Assembly: GCA_018335195.1 (NCBI GenBank)
Contig: JAGXKN010000001.1
Span: forward strand, 62,001 to 126,000
Reading direction: 5' to 3'
DNA from: Desulfobacterales bacterium
Lineage (GTDB): Bacteria; Desulfobacterota; Desulfobacteria; Desulfobacterales; Desulfosalsimonadaceae
Length of the DNA: 64,000 bases
Within the stretch, counting starts at the first letter, position 1. The number at the start of each line of letters is the position of its first letter. A program made the position numbers and the translations under genes. The notes under the pieces are model-generated. The model was not told where the DNA came from, searched no databases, and saw nothing but the letters and a program-made list of their open reading frames with translations. Below are positions 41,643 to 51,261 of this stretch, in pieces.

Positions 41643-42257
41643 TCAGTTGTTGCGGGCGTGAATCAGCGTCCAGAAGCCCAGGAGGTTGACCCGGCGGGTA
41701 TCGACAACCTGGAGCGGATTCTGCCGGAGAAACTGCTCCATCGAGTATCTGGGATGAAATCCGATCAGGTTTTGAAACGGCAGAAGAGCGGTTTCCACCA
41801 TCCGCGGTACCAGCCTGTGATTACTGAAGTGATTGAGCACGAAGATATCGCCGCCGGGCTTGCATACGCGCCGGATTTCTTCCATCATCCACTCCGGATG
41901 CGGCACCACCGTTACCACGTACATCACCGCCACCTTGTCAAAGCTGTTGTCTGCAAAGCTCATTTGCTGCGCATCCATCAGCGACAGGCAGCGGGTTCCG
42001 GGCACGTTTCCGTTGATGTAATTTCTGGCAACCCATAGCATGTGGGGCGACAAATCGATACCCACAACCGAAATATCCGGCGGATACATCGGAAGAGACA
42101 ATCCGGTGCCCACGCCGACTTCCAGGATCCGCTGGCCGGCTGTAAATCCCATTTTATTGATGAGCACCCGCCGGCCGTGATCAAAAATTTTTCCAAAAAT
42201 CCGGTCATAATTCCGGGCGTATCGCTTGTACGCCTTGATTACCGATTGTTCGTCCAT
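41643..42257 (-). CDS. SAM-dependent methyltransferase, PmtA/UbiE-like
   Basis: The 204-residue class I methyltransferase has motif I ILEVGVGTGLSLPMYP, an acidic loop VVGIDLSPHML, and DNSFDKVAVMYVVTVVPHPE as motif II. The layout and the YDRIFGKIFDHGRRV N-terminus resemble phosphatidylethanolamine N-methyltransferase of the Rhodobacter type, which makes phosphatidylcholine; quinone methylases are an alternative. It stands alone between tRNA-Arg and the divergent crotonase operon. Confidence 0.78.
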   Translation of the reverse strand: MDEQSVIKAYKRYARNYDRIFGKIFDHGRRVLINKMGFTAGQRILEVGVGTGLSLPMYPPDISVVGIDLSPHMLWVARNYINGNVPGTRCLSLMDAQQMSFADNSFDKVAVMYVVTVVPHPEWMMEEIRRVCKPGGDIFVLNHFSNHRLVPRMVETALLPFQNLIGFHPRYSMEQFLRQNPLQVVDTRRVNLLGFWTLIHARNN

Positions 42258-42424
42258 TATCCGATTCCAGAGATATTTTCCGGCCCGCCTGTCGGGCGCC
42301 GTTTGACAAATATCGCAAATTCATTTATTCATCCATAAATATTTACAATTAATATCAAACCCCCGGCCGGTTTGAAAGTCTTTTCTGATCCGGACCCATA
42401 ACCCCCAATAATCGGGAGGATGCA

Positions 42425-43216
42425 ATGCCGTACGAGACCATTCTGTTTGAAGTCGCTGACGCGATCGCCACGATCACCGTGAATCGCCCGAAATCGCTGA
42501 ACGCGTTGAACTCGCAGGTTGTCGCGGAAATGCTTTCCGCTGTCGATGAAATATCGGAAAACGACGAAATCCGGGCGGTCATCATTACCGGCGCCGGAGA
42601 AAAAGCCTTTGTGGCGGGTGCCGACATCACCGAACTGTCCCGCCTGAACCCGGTGAGCGCCAAGTACTTCGCCTCCCGGGGACACAAGCTCATGCGGGCG
42701 CTGGAACTGCTGCCCGTACCGGTTCTTGCGGCCGTCAACGGATTTGCCCTCGGCGGCGGCCTGGAAATGGCTTTATCCTGCGATTTCATCTACGCGGCGG
42801 AAAACGCCAAAGTGGGCCAGCCCGAGATCAACCTGGGGCTGATCCCGGGTTTCGGCGGAACCCAGCGGCTGACCCGCCAGGTCGGAAAAAACCTGGCCCG
42901 GGAAATGATTTACACAGGCATGATGCTTTCAGCCGGGGAGGCCGAGAAAAAGGGAATTGTCAACCGCGTGGTGCCGGCTGCCGATCTCATGGAAACCGCG
43001 AACAAAACCGCCCGCACCATGGCGGAAAAAGGCCGGATTTCCATATATGCCGCAAAACAGGCAATTGACAAAGGCATGGACGCGGATATGGACTCCGCCT
43101 GTGAAATCGAGATCAACGCATTTGCCCTTTGCATGGCAAGCCCGGATGCAAAAGAAGGCACCGCGGCTTTTCTTGAAAAGCGAACACCCGATTTCAAAGG
43201 AACTCTGAAGGGATAG
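42425..43216 (+). CDS. Enoyl-CoA hydratase/isomerase family protein
   Basis: The 263-residue crotonase hydrates or isomerises acyl-CoA double bonds. Oxyanion-hole segments are VAGADITELS and ALGGGLEMALSCDFIYA; the catalytic Glu pair of hydratases is in GQPEINLGLIPGFGGTQRL. A GGAGGATGCA ribosome site precedes the ATG. It leads the plus-strand run with a phenylacetate-CoA ligase 15 nt downstream, so it is likely part of acyl- or aryl-CoA degradation. Confidence 0.9.
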   Translation: MPYETILFEVADAIATITVNRPKSLNALNSQVVAEMLSAVDEISENDEIRAVIITGAGEKAFVAGADITELSRLNPVSAKYFASRGHKLMRALELLPVPVLAAVNGFALGGGLEMALSCDFIYAAENAKVGQPEINLGLIPGFGGTQRLTRQVGKNLAREMIYTGMMLSAGEAEKKGIVNRVVPAADLMETANKTARTMAEKGRISIYAAKQAIDKGMDADMDSACEIEINAFALCMASPDAKEGTAAFLEKRTPDFKGTLKG

Positions 43217-43231
43217 AGGAGGACAAGGACG

Positions 43232-44533
43232 ATGATTTACGACATCGAATACGAGACCATGCCCCGGGAAGCCCTGGAATCCATTCAGGCCCGGCGCCTG
43301 CAGGCAACGGTTTCCCGGGTGTATGCAACGGTGCCTTTTTACCGGAATAAATTCGATGAAGCCGGCATCGGCCCCGGGGACATCAATTCCGTCAGTGACC
43401 TGCCTCGGCTGCCGTTTACCACCAAGCAGGATCTGCGGGACAATTACCCGTACGGCATGTTCGCCGTGCCCATGGACAACGTGGTGCGCATCCATGCTTC
43501 TTCGGGCACCACGGGCAAGCCCACGGTCGTGGGATACACCAACCGGGATATCAATAGCTGGGCGGAACTTATGGCGCGGTCGCTTGCCGCAGGAGGTGCC
43601 ACCCGGGGCGATATTGTCCATAACGCCTACGGGTACGGGCTGTTCACCGGCGGGCTGGGCGCGCATTACGGCGCGGAAAAACTGGGAGCTTCTGTTATTC
43701 CCGTGTCCGGCGGCAACACCAAGCGCCAGGTGGTCATCATGAGAGATTTCGGCCCGACCGTTCTGACCTGCACCCCCTCCTATTCTCTGCACCTGGCAGA
43801 GGCGGCCGAGGACATGGGCGTCTCGTTCAGGGACCTGAATTTCAAGTGCGGGATATTCGGCGCCGAACCCTGGTCCGAGAACATGCGCCGGGAAATCGAG
43901 GAAAAGCTGAACCTGACGGCAGTCGATATTTACGGGTTAAGCGAAGTGATCGGTCCCGGGGTTGCCGTGGAATGCCACGAGGCCCAGGCCGGTCTCCACA
44001 TTGCCGAAGATCACTTTATCGCGGAAATCATCGATCCGGCCACCGGAGAGATTCTACCTCATGGAGAAACCGGGGAACTGGTGCTCACCTCCATTACCAA
44101 GGAGGCATTCCCGGTGATCCGCTACCGTACCCGCGACATCACCAGCTTGAATCCCGAGCCCTGCGTCTGTGGGCGCACCATGATCCGGATGAACAAGATC
44201 AGCGGCCGCACTGATGACATGCTCATCATCCGGGGGGTCAACGTATTTCCCTCCCAGATCGAAAGCGTGCTCATGGAAATCGAGGGGGTTGAGCCCCATT
44301 ACCAGATGGAAATTGACCGCAAGGACAACCTTGACACGCTTACCATCCGGGTGGAGGTCAGCCAGAGCGCTTTTTCGGACGAGGTCAAGGAACTCCAGCG
44401 CTTTGAAGACAGAATTGCAAATGAGATCAAGGAACTCTTCGGCATCTCGGCGATCGTTAAGCTTGCCGAGCCCAAGACCATTGCCAGAAGCGAGGGCAAA
44501 GCCGCCCGGGTTATCGACAGGCGCGAGATATAG
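43232..44533 (+). CDS. paaK: Phenylacetate-CoA ligase
   Basis: The 433-residue AMP-forming ligase activates an arylacetic acid to its CoA thioester. It has the PaaK-type P-loop [16 protein letters not shown], the adenylate motif [23 protein letters not shown], and a C-terminal lysine in [11 protein letters not shown], so it looks active. Deltaproteobacteria often carry several such genes next to Liv transporters and ACT proteins, as here. Phenylacetate, indoleacetate or an aromatic keto-acid product are possible substrates. The ACT gene starts 42 nt after its stop. Confidence 0.92.
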   Translation: MIYDIEYETMPREALESIQARRLQATVSRVYATVPFYRNKFDEAGIGPGDINSVSDLPRLPFTTKQDLRDNYPYGMFAVPMDNVVRIHASSGTTGKPTVVGYTNRDINSWAELMARSLAAGGATRGDIVHNAYGYGLFTGGLGAHYGAEKLGASVIPVSGGNTKRQVVIMRDFGPTVLTCTPSYSLHLAEAAEDMGVSFRDLNFKCGIFGAEPWSENMRREIEEKLNLTAVDIYGLSEVIGPGVAVECHEAQAGLHIAEDHFIAEIIDPATGEILPHGETGELVLTSITKEAFPVIRYRTRDITSLNPEPCVCGRTMIRMNKISGRTDDMLIIRGVNVFPSQIESVLMEIEGVEPHYQMEIDRKDNLDTLTIRVEVSQSAFSDEVKELQRFEDRIANEIKELFGISAIVKLAEPKTIARSEGKAARVIDRREI

Positions 44534-44575
44534 CCCGGCTTCCATATGTTGCAACAACTTCAAGGAGGGGGACCC

Positions 44576-45007
44576 ATGCAAGCCGAACAAATTTCGATTT
44601 TTCTGGAAAACAAGGCCGGCCGGCTTTCCGAGGTAACCGGGATTCTGTCGGAAAACGGCGTTAATATCCGTGCCCTGGCACTGGCCGACACCACCGATTT
44701 CGGGGTGCTCCGGCTGATTGTCGACGACAATGCCAGGGCGGAACAAGTCCTGAAACAGGGCGGCTTCACGGTGCGCAAAACCAAGGTGGTGGCCGTGGAA
44801 GTACAGGATCAGCCGGGCGGACTGCACAGCATCCTTGACATCCTCCACAGGGCGGAAATCAACGTGGAATACATGTACGCCTTTGTCCGGCAAAGCGGCA
44901 ACAATGCCGTCATGATCTTCCGGTTTGATCAGCCGGATGAAGCCATCCGGGTGTTGTCGGATAACAGGGTCAGCGTGATCAAAGGGGCCAATCTCTACAG
45001 TATGTGA
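44576..45007 (+). CDS. Tandem ACT-domain protein
   Basis: The 143-residue protein has two ACT modules: [20 protein letters not shown] and [22 protein letters not shown] domains bind amino acids or similar ligands. The start at ATG 44576 follows AAGGAGGGGGACCC, better than the ORF track's start at 44546. Located between PaaK and LivK, it probably senses the acid or amino acid handled by this operon. Confidence 0.9.
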   Translation: MQAEQISIFLENKAGRLSEVTGILSENGVNIRALALADTTDFGVLRLIVDDNARAEQVLKQGGFTVRKTKVVAVEVQDQPGGLHSILDILHRAEINVEYMYAFVRQSGNNAVMIFRFDQPDEAIRVLSDNRVSVIKGANLYSM

Positions 45008-45008
45008 T

Positions 45009-45072
45009 CAAAAATTCGAATATCGAAATCCGAAATTCGAAACAAATTCAAAATCCGAAATACAAAATCACC
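45009..45072. repeat. AT-rich palindromic repeat, half copy B
   Basis: ATTCGAATATCGAAATCCGA and CGAAATTCGAAACAAATTC match one arm of the copies at 12876, 49011 and 57361. The opposite arm is missing or diverged. It lies between the ACT and LivK genes, within the operon. Confidence 0.65.
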
Positions 45073-45169
45073 AAAACCGCTGTATTGAAAGGTGCGGACC
45101 GTTTGAATGCATTTGTTCGTTCAAAACAGGACTTCCCTTTAAACCTTAAAAAATACGAGGAGTCAGACC

Positions 45170-46339
45170 ATGCTGTTATCCAAAAAATGCCGGTTTGCCG
45201 CCATGGCCGCAGCTGTACTGCTGGCCGGGGCATTGATTTTCACGCCCGGGGTTTTTGCCGAATCTCACCAGAAGGCTTACAAGATCGGCGGCATCTTTTC
45301 GGTCACCGGACCCGCCTCGTTTCTCGGCGATCCGGAAAAAAAATCCATGGAGCTTGCCATTGAGGAAATCAACGCGGCAGGCGGCGTGGACGGCCGCATG
45401 CTCGAGCCCGTTATTTACGACACAGAGGGCGATCCGTCCAAAACCGTCATGGCGGTGGGAAAACTCATCAACAAGGACCGGGTGACCGCAATTATCGGTC
45501 CGAGCCGCACCCCCACCACCCTGGCTGTCACCCCCATGGTCAAGCGGGCAGAGATCCCGTTTATCAGCTGCGCGGCGGGCAATAAAATCGTGGAACCGGT
45601 CAAACCCTGGGTTTTTAAAACCGCCCAGAGCGACACCCAGGCGGTGGCCTCCATTTATGAACATATCCAGCAAAGGGACATCCAAAAGGTCGGCATTATC
45701 ACGGTGGCCAATTCGTTCGGGGAAAGCGGCAAAGAGCAGCTTCTGGCGCAGGCCGGGGATTTCGGCATCACCGTGGTAAGCAGCCAGAGCTTCGGGGCCA
45801 GTGACACGGACATGACCGCCCAGCTCACCAAGATCCGCCAGGAAAAACCGGGCGCAATCATATGCTGGGGCACCAATCCCGGGCCGGCCGTGGTAGCCAA
45901 AAACGCAAAGCAGCTCGGCATTGAAATTCCGCTGTATCAGAGCCACGGAGTGGCTTCCCCGAAATTCATCGAGCTGGCCGGAGATGCGGCCGAAGGCATT
46001 TTCCTGCCCACGGGAAAAATCCTGGTGGCAGACCTGCTTGCCGACAACGACCCGCAGAAGCAGGTGCTTGCCGACTACATCAATGCCTATGAAAGCAAGT
46101 ACAATGAGACCGTTTCCGGTTTCGGCGGCTATGCATACGATGCGGTCCACCTGCTGGCCCGCGCCATGGAAGGCACAAACGGGGACAAGGCCGAAATCCG
46201 AAAAAACCTGGAAACCCTCAAGAATTACGTGGGCATCTCCGGGGTGTTTAACTTCAGCAAAACCGATCACAACGGACTGGACCCCTCGGCTTTTGTCATG
46301 GTGAAGATCAAAGACGGCAAGTGGCAACTGCTGGAATAA
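45170..46339 (+). CDS. livK: Branched-chain amino acid-type ABC transporter substrate-binding protein
   Basis: The 389-residue periplasmic protein has a signal peptide (LLSKKCRFAAMAAAVLLAGA, cleavage near VFAES) and a type I periplasmic-binding fold with IGGIFSVTGPASFLGDPEKK and AIIGPSRTPTTLAV. It binds the ligand imported by LivHMGF. The neighbours (PaaK, crotonase) suggest an aromatic or branched acid rather than Leu/Ile/Val, but the ligand is not readable from sequence. An ACGAGGAG ribosome site precedes it. Confidence 0.92.
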   Translation: MLLSKKCRFAAMAAAVLLAGALIFTPGVFAESHQKAYKIGGIFSVTGPASFLGDPEKKSMELAIEEINAAGGVDGRMLEPVIYDTEGDPSKTVMAVGKLINKDRVTAIIGPSRTPTTLAVTPMVKRAEIPFISCAAGNKIVEPVKPWVFKTAQSDTQAVASIYEHIQQRDIQKVGIITVANSFGESGKEQLLAQAGDFGITVVSSQSFGASDTDMTAQLTKIRQEKPGAIICWGTNPGPAVVAKNAKQLGIEIPLYQSHGVASPKFIELAGDAAEGIFLPTGKILVADLLADNDPQKQVLADYINAYESKYNETVSGFGGYAYDAVHLLARAMEGTNGDKAEIRKNLETLKNYVGISGVFNFSKTDHNGLDPSAFVMVKIKDGKWQLLE

Positions 46340-46358
46340 GCCAAAGCGGGACGGGCGC

Positions 46359-47234
46359 ATGCAGGAAATTCTGCAGTATCTTTTTTCAGGGCTGACCAAC
46401 GGGGCCATTTACGCGGTTATTGCCCTCGGTTTTTCCATGCTTTACAGCTCCACCGAGCTGATCAACTTCGCCCACGGCGAATTTGTCATGCTCGGTTCGC
46501 TGTGCATGGTCACGCTTGCCGCCAACCTCGGATTCCCGCTAATACCGGCGTTCTTTCTGTCCATTTGCGCGGTGGCAGCAGCAGGCCTGCTTTTTGAGCG
46601 CCTGGCCATCCGCCCGGTGCGCCATCCCGAACCGATCGTGCTGATTATCATTACGGTGGGGGCCTCGATTTTCCTCCGCGGCGTCGGTATGCTCATATGG
46701 GGCAAAAACGCCCACAGCATGCCCCCTTTTTCCCAACACCCGCCCCTCGATGTGGCCGGGGCCAGGCTTCTGGTCCAAAGCATCTGGATCCTGGTTATCG
46801 TGGCGGCACTCACAGCGGCACTCCAGATGTTCTACCGCCGAACCCTTACCGGAAAGGCCATGACCGCCTGCGCGGTAAGCAAAAAGGCTGCCTGGATCGT
46901 GGGGATTCCCACCAAGTGGATGGTACTTCTGGCATTCGGGCTTTCCACTGGCATGGGCGCCGTGGCCGGCGCCATTATTGCCCCGATCACCATGTCGAGC
47001 TACGACATGGGCACCATGCTGGGCCTGAAGGGATTTTGCGCGGCCATGCTCGGGGGGCTGGGAAGCCTGTGGGGGGCGATTCTGGGCGGATTTCTGCTCG
47101 GCATCCTGGAAGCCCTGGGCGTGGGCTTTATCAGCTCGGGATTAAAAGACGCCACCGCTTTTGTGCTGCTGTTGCTGGTCCTCTACGTACGCCCCCAGGG
47201 CATCATCGGCGCGGGCGAGGTCAAACGGTTTTAG
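46359..47234 (+). CDS. livH: Branched-chain amino acid-type ABC permease LivH
   Basis: The 291-residue inner-membrane permease has about eight hydrophobic helices. Family motifs include GLTNGAIYAVIALGFSMLY, NFAHGEFVMLG and the ATPase-contact loop with MTACAVSKKAAWIVGI. The gene is 19 nt after livK and 3 nt before livM. Confidence 0.93.
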   Translation: MQEILQYLFSGLTNGAIYAVIALGFSMLYSSTELINFAHGEFVMLGSLCMVTLAANLGFPLIPAFFLSICAVAAAGLLFERLAIRPVRHPEPIVLIIITVGASIFLRGVGMLIWGKNAHSMPPFSQHPPLDVAGARLLVQSIWILVIVAALTAALQMFYRRTLTGKAMTACAVSKKAAWIVGIPTKWMVLLAFGLSTGMGAVAGAIIAPITMSSYDMGTMLGLKGFCAAMLGGLGSLWGAILGGFLLGILEALGVGFISSGLKDATAFVLLLLVLYVRPQGIIGAGEVKRF

Positions 47235-47237
47235 CCC

Positions 47238-48191
47238 ATGAACGACAAAGCCAACAAAATCGCATATGCCGTGTTTGCACTGGCGGTCATTCTGCTTGGA
47301 TGGCAGGTGGATAACGAGTATTACCTGCAGCTGATGATCTTTATCGGGTTAAACACCCTGCTGGCCCTTTCGCTGAACATGCTCATGGGGTATGCCGGCC
47401 AGATTTCCCTGGGCCATGCCGCGTTTTACGGTATCGGGGCGTATGTCACGGCCATTTTGACCACCACCTACCAGGTGGCACCCCTTCTGGCGCTGCCGGC
47501 AGCCGTGGGCACGGCCATGCTCGTGGCATGGTTCGTGGGTATTCCCACACTGCGGCTTTCAGGCTATTACCTGGGGATGGGCACCCTGGGATTCGGCATG
47601 ATCGTCCACATTGTATTCCGGGAATGGAGCAGCCTGACCGGCGGTGCTTCCGGATTTGTGGGCATTCCGCCGCTGGAAATCGGCCCGGTGGTGTTTGCCT
47701 CTGGCAAAAATTACTTTTTCCTGGTCTGGTCGGTGGTGATGCTTTGCCTTATCATGTGCCGGCGCATTATTGACTCCCGGGTGGGCCGGGCGCTTCGATC
47801 GATTCATGACGGGGAAAAGGCGGCCGCTGCGGTGGGCGTGGACACAAAGAAACTCAAGCTGCAGGTGTTTGTCTTAAGCGCCGGGATGGCGGCCCTGGCC
47901 GGATTTCTTTACGCCCACCTGGTCTATTTCATCAGCCCGGGCACATTCAGCTTTGTGGCCTCCATCCGGATTGTCACCATGGTGGTTATCGGCGGCATGG
48001 CCAGCATCTGGGGGGCGCTTCTGGGAGCCTCGCTGCTGACGCTGCTGCCGGAATGGCTGCATGCATTCTCGGAGTTCGAAATGGTGGTCTACGGACTGAT
48101 TCTCATGAGCGTGATGATTTTTCTGCCCCGCGGCCTGACCCGCGGGGTGCTTGACGTGTATGAACGCTACCGGAAAAGCCATGAGCGATAA
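47238..48191 (+). CDS. livM: Branched-chain amino acid-type ABC permease LivM
   Basis: The 317-residue permease has LALSLNMLMGYAGQISLGHA, the family signature GTLGFGMIVHIVFREWSSLT and the coupling loop GRALRSIHDGEKAAAAVGVD. It pairs with LivH in the membrane. Its end overlaps the livG start by 11 nt. Confidence 0.93.
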   Translation: MNDKANKIAYAVFALAVILLGWQVDNEYYLQLMIFIGLNTLLALSLNMLMGYAGQISLGHAAFYGIGAYVTAILTTTYQVAPLLALPAAVGTAMLVAWFVGIPTLRLSGYYLGMGTLGFGMIVHIVFREWSSLTGGASGFVGIPPLEIGPVVFASGKNYFFLVWSVVMLCLIMCRRIIDSRVGRALRSIHDGEKAAAAVGVDTKKLKLQVFVLSAGMAALAGFLYAHLVYFISPGTFSFVASIRIVTMVVIGGMASIWGALLGASLLTLLPEWLHAFSEFEMVVYGLILMSVMIFLPRGLTRGVLDVYERYRKSHER

Positions 48192-48957
48192 TTCACATCT
48201 GCTGGAAATCAAAGACATTCACAAGGCCTTCGGCGGGGTGCAGGCATTGTGCGACATTGATTTCGACCTGGAAAAAGACGCCATTACAGGGCTGATCGGC
48301 CCCAACGGCGCGGGCAAGACCACCCTGTTTAACGTCATTACCGGCGTGTTTCCCGCAGACCGGGGAGAAATCCGGCTTGCAGGTCAGTCCGTAAACAACC
48401 GGGCGGTCCACGAAAGGGTGGAACTGGGCATTGCCCGAACATTTCAGAATGTTGAGCTTTTCGAGAACATGACCGTTCTGGAAAACATACTGGTGGGTCT
48501 GCATACCCGCACCCGGTGCGGCATGATCGACAGCATCCTCAAGTTTCCGCGCATCCGGCGCGAGGAAAAACAAGCCCGTAAGCGGGCCGCGGAGCTGCTG
48601 GAATTCGTGGATCTGGCAGATTACGCGCCCCGCAGAAGCAGCGATCTGCCCTTTGGATGGCAACGTCTTGTCGAGGTCGCCCGCGCCATGGCCGCAGCCC
48701 CCAGGCTGCTGCTGCTTGATGAACCGGCCGCCGGCCTGAACATGTCCGAAACCCGGCGGCTCGGAGATTTAATCCACCAGATCCGGGACCAGGGTATTAC
48801 CATTTTGCTGGTGGAACACGACATGAGCCTGACCATGTCCATATCCGACAAAATCGTGGTGCTCGACCAGGGCAGAAAAATCGCCGAAGACACCCCGCGG
48901 GCGGTGCAGTCCGATGAAGCAGTCATGGCAGCATACCTGGGAAAGGCGCAACACTAG
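48181..48957 (+). CDS. livG: Branched-chain amino acid-type ABC ATPase LivG
   Basis: The 258-residue ATPase carries Walker A GLIGPNGAGKTTLFN, Q-loop IARTFQNVELFENMT and Walker B RLLLLDEPAAGLN. The expected LSGGQ-type C-loop reads LPFGWQRLVEVARA, typical of LivG's PYGxQR form. ATG 48181 is the natural start; the ORF track's extra 10 residues are the livM tail in another frame. Confidence 0.93.
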   Translation: MSDNSHLLEIKDIHKAFGGVQALCDIDFDLEKDAITGLIGPNGAGKTTLFNVITGVFPADRGEIRLAGQSVNNRAVHERVELGIARTFQNVELFENMTVLENILVGLHTRTRCGMIDSILKFPRIRREEKQARKRAAELLEFVDLADYAPRRSSDLPFGWQRLVEVARAMAAAPRLLLLDEPAAGLNMSETRRLGDLIHQIRDQGITILLVEHDMSLTMSISDKIVVLDQGRKIAEDTPRAVQSDEAVMAAYLGKAQH

Positions 48958-49010
48958 TGCTTTTATTGTATGCTGCGGAAGCGTGAAGGAATGTGCCGAA
49001 GGCTAAACGT

Positions 49011-49160
49011 AAAATTCGAAATCCGAATTTCGAAATCCGAAACACTTTCGAATGACAGAAATTGGAATTTTCAAAACAGATGCCGATCAGAGTTTATTTC
49101 ATTCGGTCATTCAGATTTCGAATTTATTTCGAAATTCGGATTTCGTGCTTCGGATTTATG
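49011..49160. repeat. AT-rich palindromic repeat, copy C
   Basis: GAAATCCGAATTTCGAAAT (49018-49036) has an exact inverse at 49126-49144, and AATGACAGAAAT near the centre matches copy A. It occupies the gap between livG and livF. The open frame through it in the track is an accident. Confidence 0.75.
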
Positions 49161-49231
49161 GGATCCTGAAGCATCAAGGCCTGGAGCTCGCAAACAGATG
49201 GCAAAACCCGAAATCGTCTAAAAAACACGCT

Positions 49232-49972
49232 ATGCTTCGTATTCGCAACCTGAAATGCTTTTACGGCCGCATCATGGCCATCAAGGGCATCAGTCTGTCG
49301 GTCAACGCAGGCGAGATCACCTGCCTGATCGGGGCCAACGGCTCGGGCAAAAGCACCCTGCTGTCCGCCGTGTGCGGACTGCTGCCGGATTGGACCGGGG
49401 AAATCGAGCTTAAGGGACAAAGCATAAAAGGCCTGGACCCCCCGGCTTTAGTCCGCCGGGGCATCAGTCTGGTGCCCGAGGGCCGCCTGATCTTTCCTCC
49501 GCTTTCAGTGATGGACAACCTGAAGCTGGGCGCTTACACGAGGTATAAAAAAAAGGCGGCAGGTGCGGTTGAAGAAGATCTGGAATCAATGATGTCCCTG
49601 TTCCCGATTCTCCGGGAACGCTTCCGCCAGCCGGCAGGCACCCTTTCCGGGGGCGAACAGCAGATGCTGGCCATTGCCCGTGCGCTAATGGCCCGCCCCC
49701 GGCTGCTTTTGCTCGACGAGCCGTCCATGGGACTGGCGCCGATGATCGTGGAAAAAATCATGGAAGTGCTGGAAGTCTTACGGTCCGGGGGACTGACCAT
49801 CGTTCTGGTGGAGCAGAACGCCCTGGCCGCACTCGAGGCCGCGGACCGGGGATATGTATTGGAAACCGGGGCCGTGGTGCTCCAGGGTGCCGCAGACGAA
49901 CTGCTGGCGGACAAAGATGTCAAACGTGCCTATCTGGGCAAGGACTATGGAGATTTCTACGATGCAGGCTGA
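49232..49972 (+). CDS. livF: Branched-chain amino acid-type ABC ATPase LivF
   Basis: The 246-residue ATPase has Walker A LIGANGSGKSTLLSAV, C-loop TLSGGEQQMLAIARAL and Walker B RLLLLDEPSMGLAP. I start it at ATG 49232 (MLRIRNLKCFYG); the ORF track's 60 extra residues come from repeat copy C. It is separated from livG by that repeat, so expression of livF may differ from the other Liv genes. Confidence 0.93.
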   Translation: MLRIRNLKCFYGRIMAIKGISLSVNAGEITCLIGANGSGKSTLLSAVCGLLPDWTGEIELKGQSIKGLDPPALVRRGISLVPEGRLIFPPLSVMDNLKLGAYTRYKKKAAGAVEEDLESMMSLFPILRERFRQPAGTLSGGEQQMLAIARALMARPRLLLLDEPSMGLAPMIVEKIMEVLEVLRSGGLTIVLVEQNALAALEAADRGYVLETGAVVLQGAADELLADKDVKRAYLGKDYGDFYDAG

Positions 49973-51215
49973 GGCTTCTTTTTTTACGCTGCTGCCGGAT
50001 GAAAAACACCAGTTGCAGCTCGAACGGCTGCAAAGCACCCTGAACCGGGCTTACCGGCATGTACCCTATCATGCCAATCAGCTCAATGATCTGGGCATCG
50101 AACCCGCAGACATTGCCACACTTGCGGACCTGCGGCGGCTGCCATTCATGGAGCGGGCGGATTTTTCCGAGCACTACCCGTACGACCTGTTTGCCGTGCC
50201 CCTCAGGGACATTGTCCGGATTCATACGGCACCCGGAACCACCCGTAATCCCACGGTCAGCGGGTATACCGCCCAGGACCGCGAGCACTGGCGCCATATG
50301 CTGAGCCGGGCCATGCGTGCGGCTGGCATCACCCCCCATGATATTCTCCAGATTTCACTGAACCCCGGGCTTGCCAACTGGGGCCGGGATTACAAGGACG
50401 GGGCCGAATCCCTGGGTGCCAGCGTCATACCCAACACCCAGTTATCCATCGAGAAACAGCTGATGGTGCTGCGCGATTACACGACCACGGCGCTGATCAC
50501 CACCCCGGCCATGGCGGGGCACCTGGCCCGGCACATGACGGATTCCGGCATGGGGCCGGCCGCGCTTTCGCTCAAAACGCTGATTATTTGCGGGGAAAGC
50601 ATTGACCCGGATTTGCGCAGAACCGTCGAGCAGGGGCTGCACGTACGGTCGTGGGTTCATTACGGGCTAAGCGAGGTGCCCGGGCCGGCCGTGGCATTTG
50701 AGTGCGAATCCCACGACGGACTCCACATCAACGAGGATCATTTTCTCCCGGAAATCGTGGACCCGGAAACCGGGGCACCGCTTCCCGAGGGCAGCGCCGG
50801 GGAACTTGTGTTAACCACGCTGACCACCCGGGCCTTTCCCCTGATCCGTTTCCGGACCGGGGACCGCGCGCGCATATTCAAAGAGGCATGTGCCTGCGGC
50901 AACACGCTGGCCCGCCTGCAGTGGTATCCCGAACGCGTGGACAACATCATGAACATCGACGGGGTTAATGTACACGGCGACCAGGTGCACTACCACCTGG
51001 AAAACACCCTGTCGCTGGCCAAAGAGGCGATCTCATTGCGGGTGGCCCGGCAGGAAGGCAGAAAACTGCTGGAAGTCTTCATCCGGATGAACGATACGAT
51101 CTTCTCAGACGAGATCAAGGAACTGGAAAAACTATTGCGCCGGGCAGAAGCCCGGCTCCGGGAAAACTTGGGCGTACCTGCGGTAATCCGCCTGATCGAG
51201 TCCGGCAGCATGTAA
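49962..51215 (+). CDS. Degenerate phenylacetate-CoA ligase paralogue
   Basis: The ~417-residue protein is a clear paralogue of the 43.2-kb ligase ([43 protein letters not shown]). However, the P-loop reads HTAPGTTRNPTVSGYT, losing both Ser residues and the Lys, and the protein ends before the SEGKAA segment that holds the C-terminal catalytic lysine. It may be a pseudoenzyme, a ligand sensor, or an enzyme with altered chemistry. The start at 49962 has GGAG nine bases upstream and overlaps the livF stop, so it is translationally coupled to the transporter. Confidence 0.85.
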   Translation: MQAEASFFTLLPDEKHQLQLERLQSTLNRAYRHVPYHANQLNDLGIEPADIATLADLRRLPFMERADFSEHYPYDLFAVPLRDIVRIHTAPGTTRNPTVSGYTAQDREHWRHMLSRAMRAAGITPHDILQISLNPGLANWGRDYKDGAESLGASVIPNTQLSIEKQLMVLRDYTTTALITTPAMAGHLARHMTDSGMGPAALSLKTLIICGESIDPDLRRTVEQGLHVRSWVHYGLSEVPGPAVAFECESHDGLHINEDHFLPEIVDPETGAPLPEGSAGELVLTTLTTRAFPLIRFRTGDRARIFKEACACGNTLARLQWYPERVDNIMNIDGVNVHGDQVHYHLENTLSLAKEAISLRVARQEGRKLLEVFIRMNDTIFSDEIKELEKLLRRAEARLRENLGVPAVIRLIESGSM

Positions 51216-51261
51216 ACCGCCTCATGGAAAACACCGCCCGGCGCAATAACAGGTGCCGATT

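Noticed and set aside
45176-46408. 410-residue minus-strand ORF opposite livK
   Set aside because: Antisense shadow of a certain gene; no signal, domain or ribosome site.
49052-49231. 60-residue N-terminal extension of LivF
   Set aside because: It is a reading through palindromic repeat copy C; LivF proteins begin at MLRIRNL.
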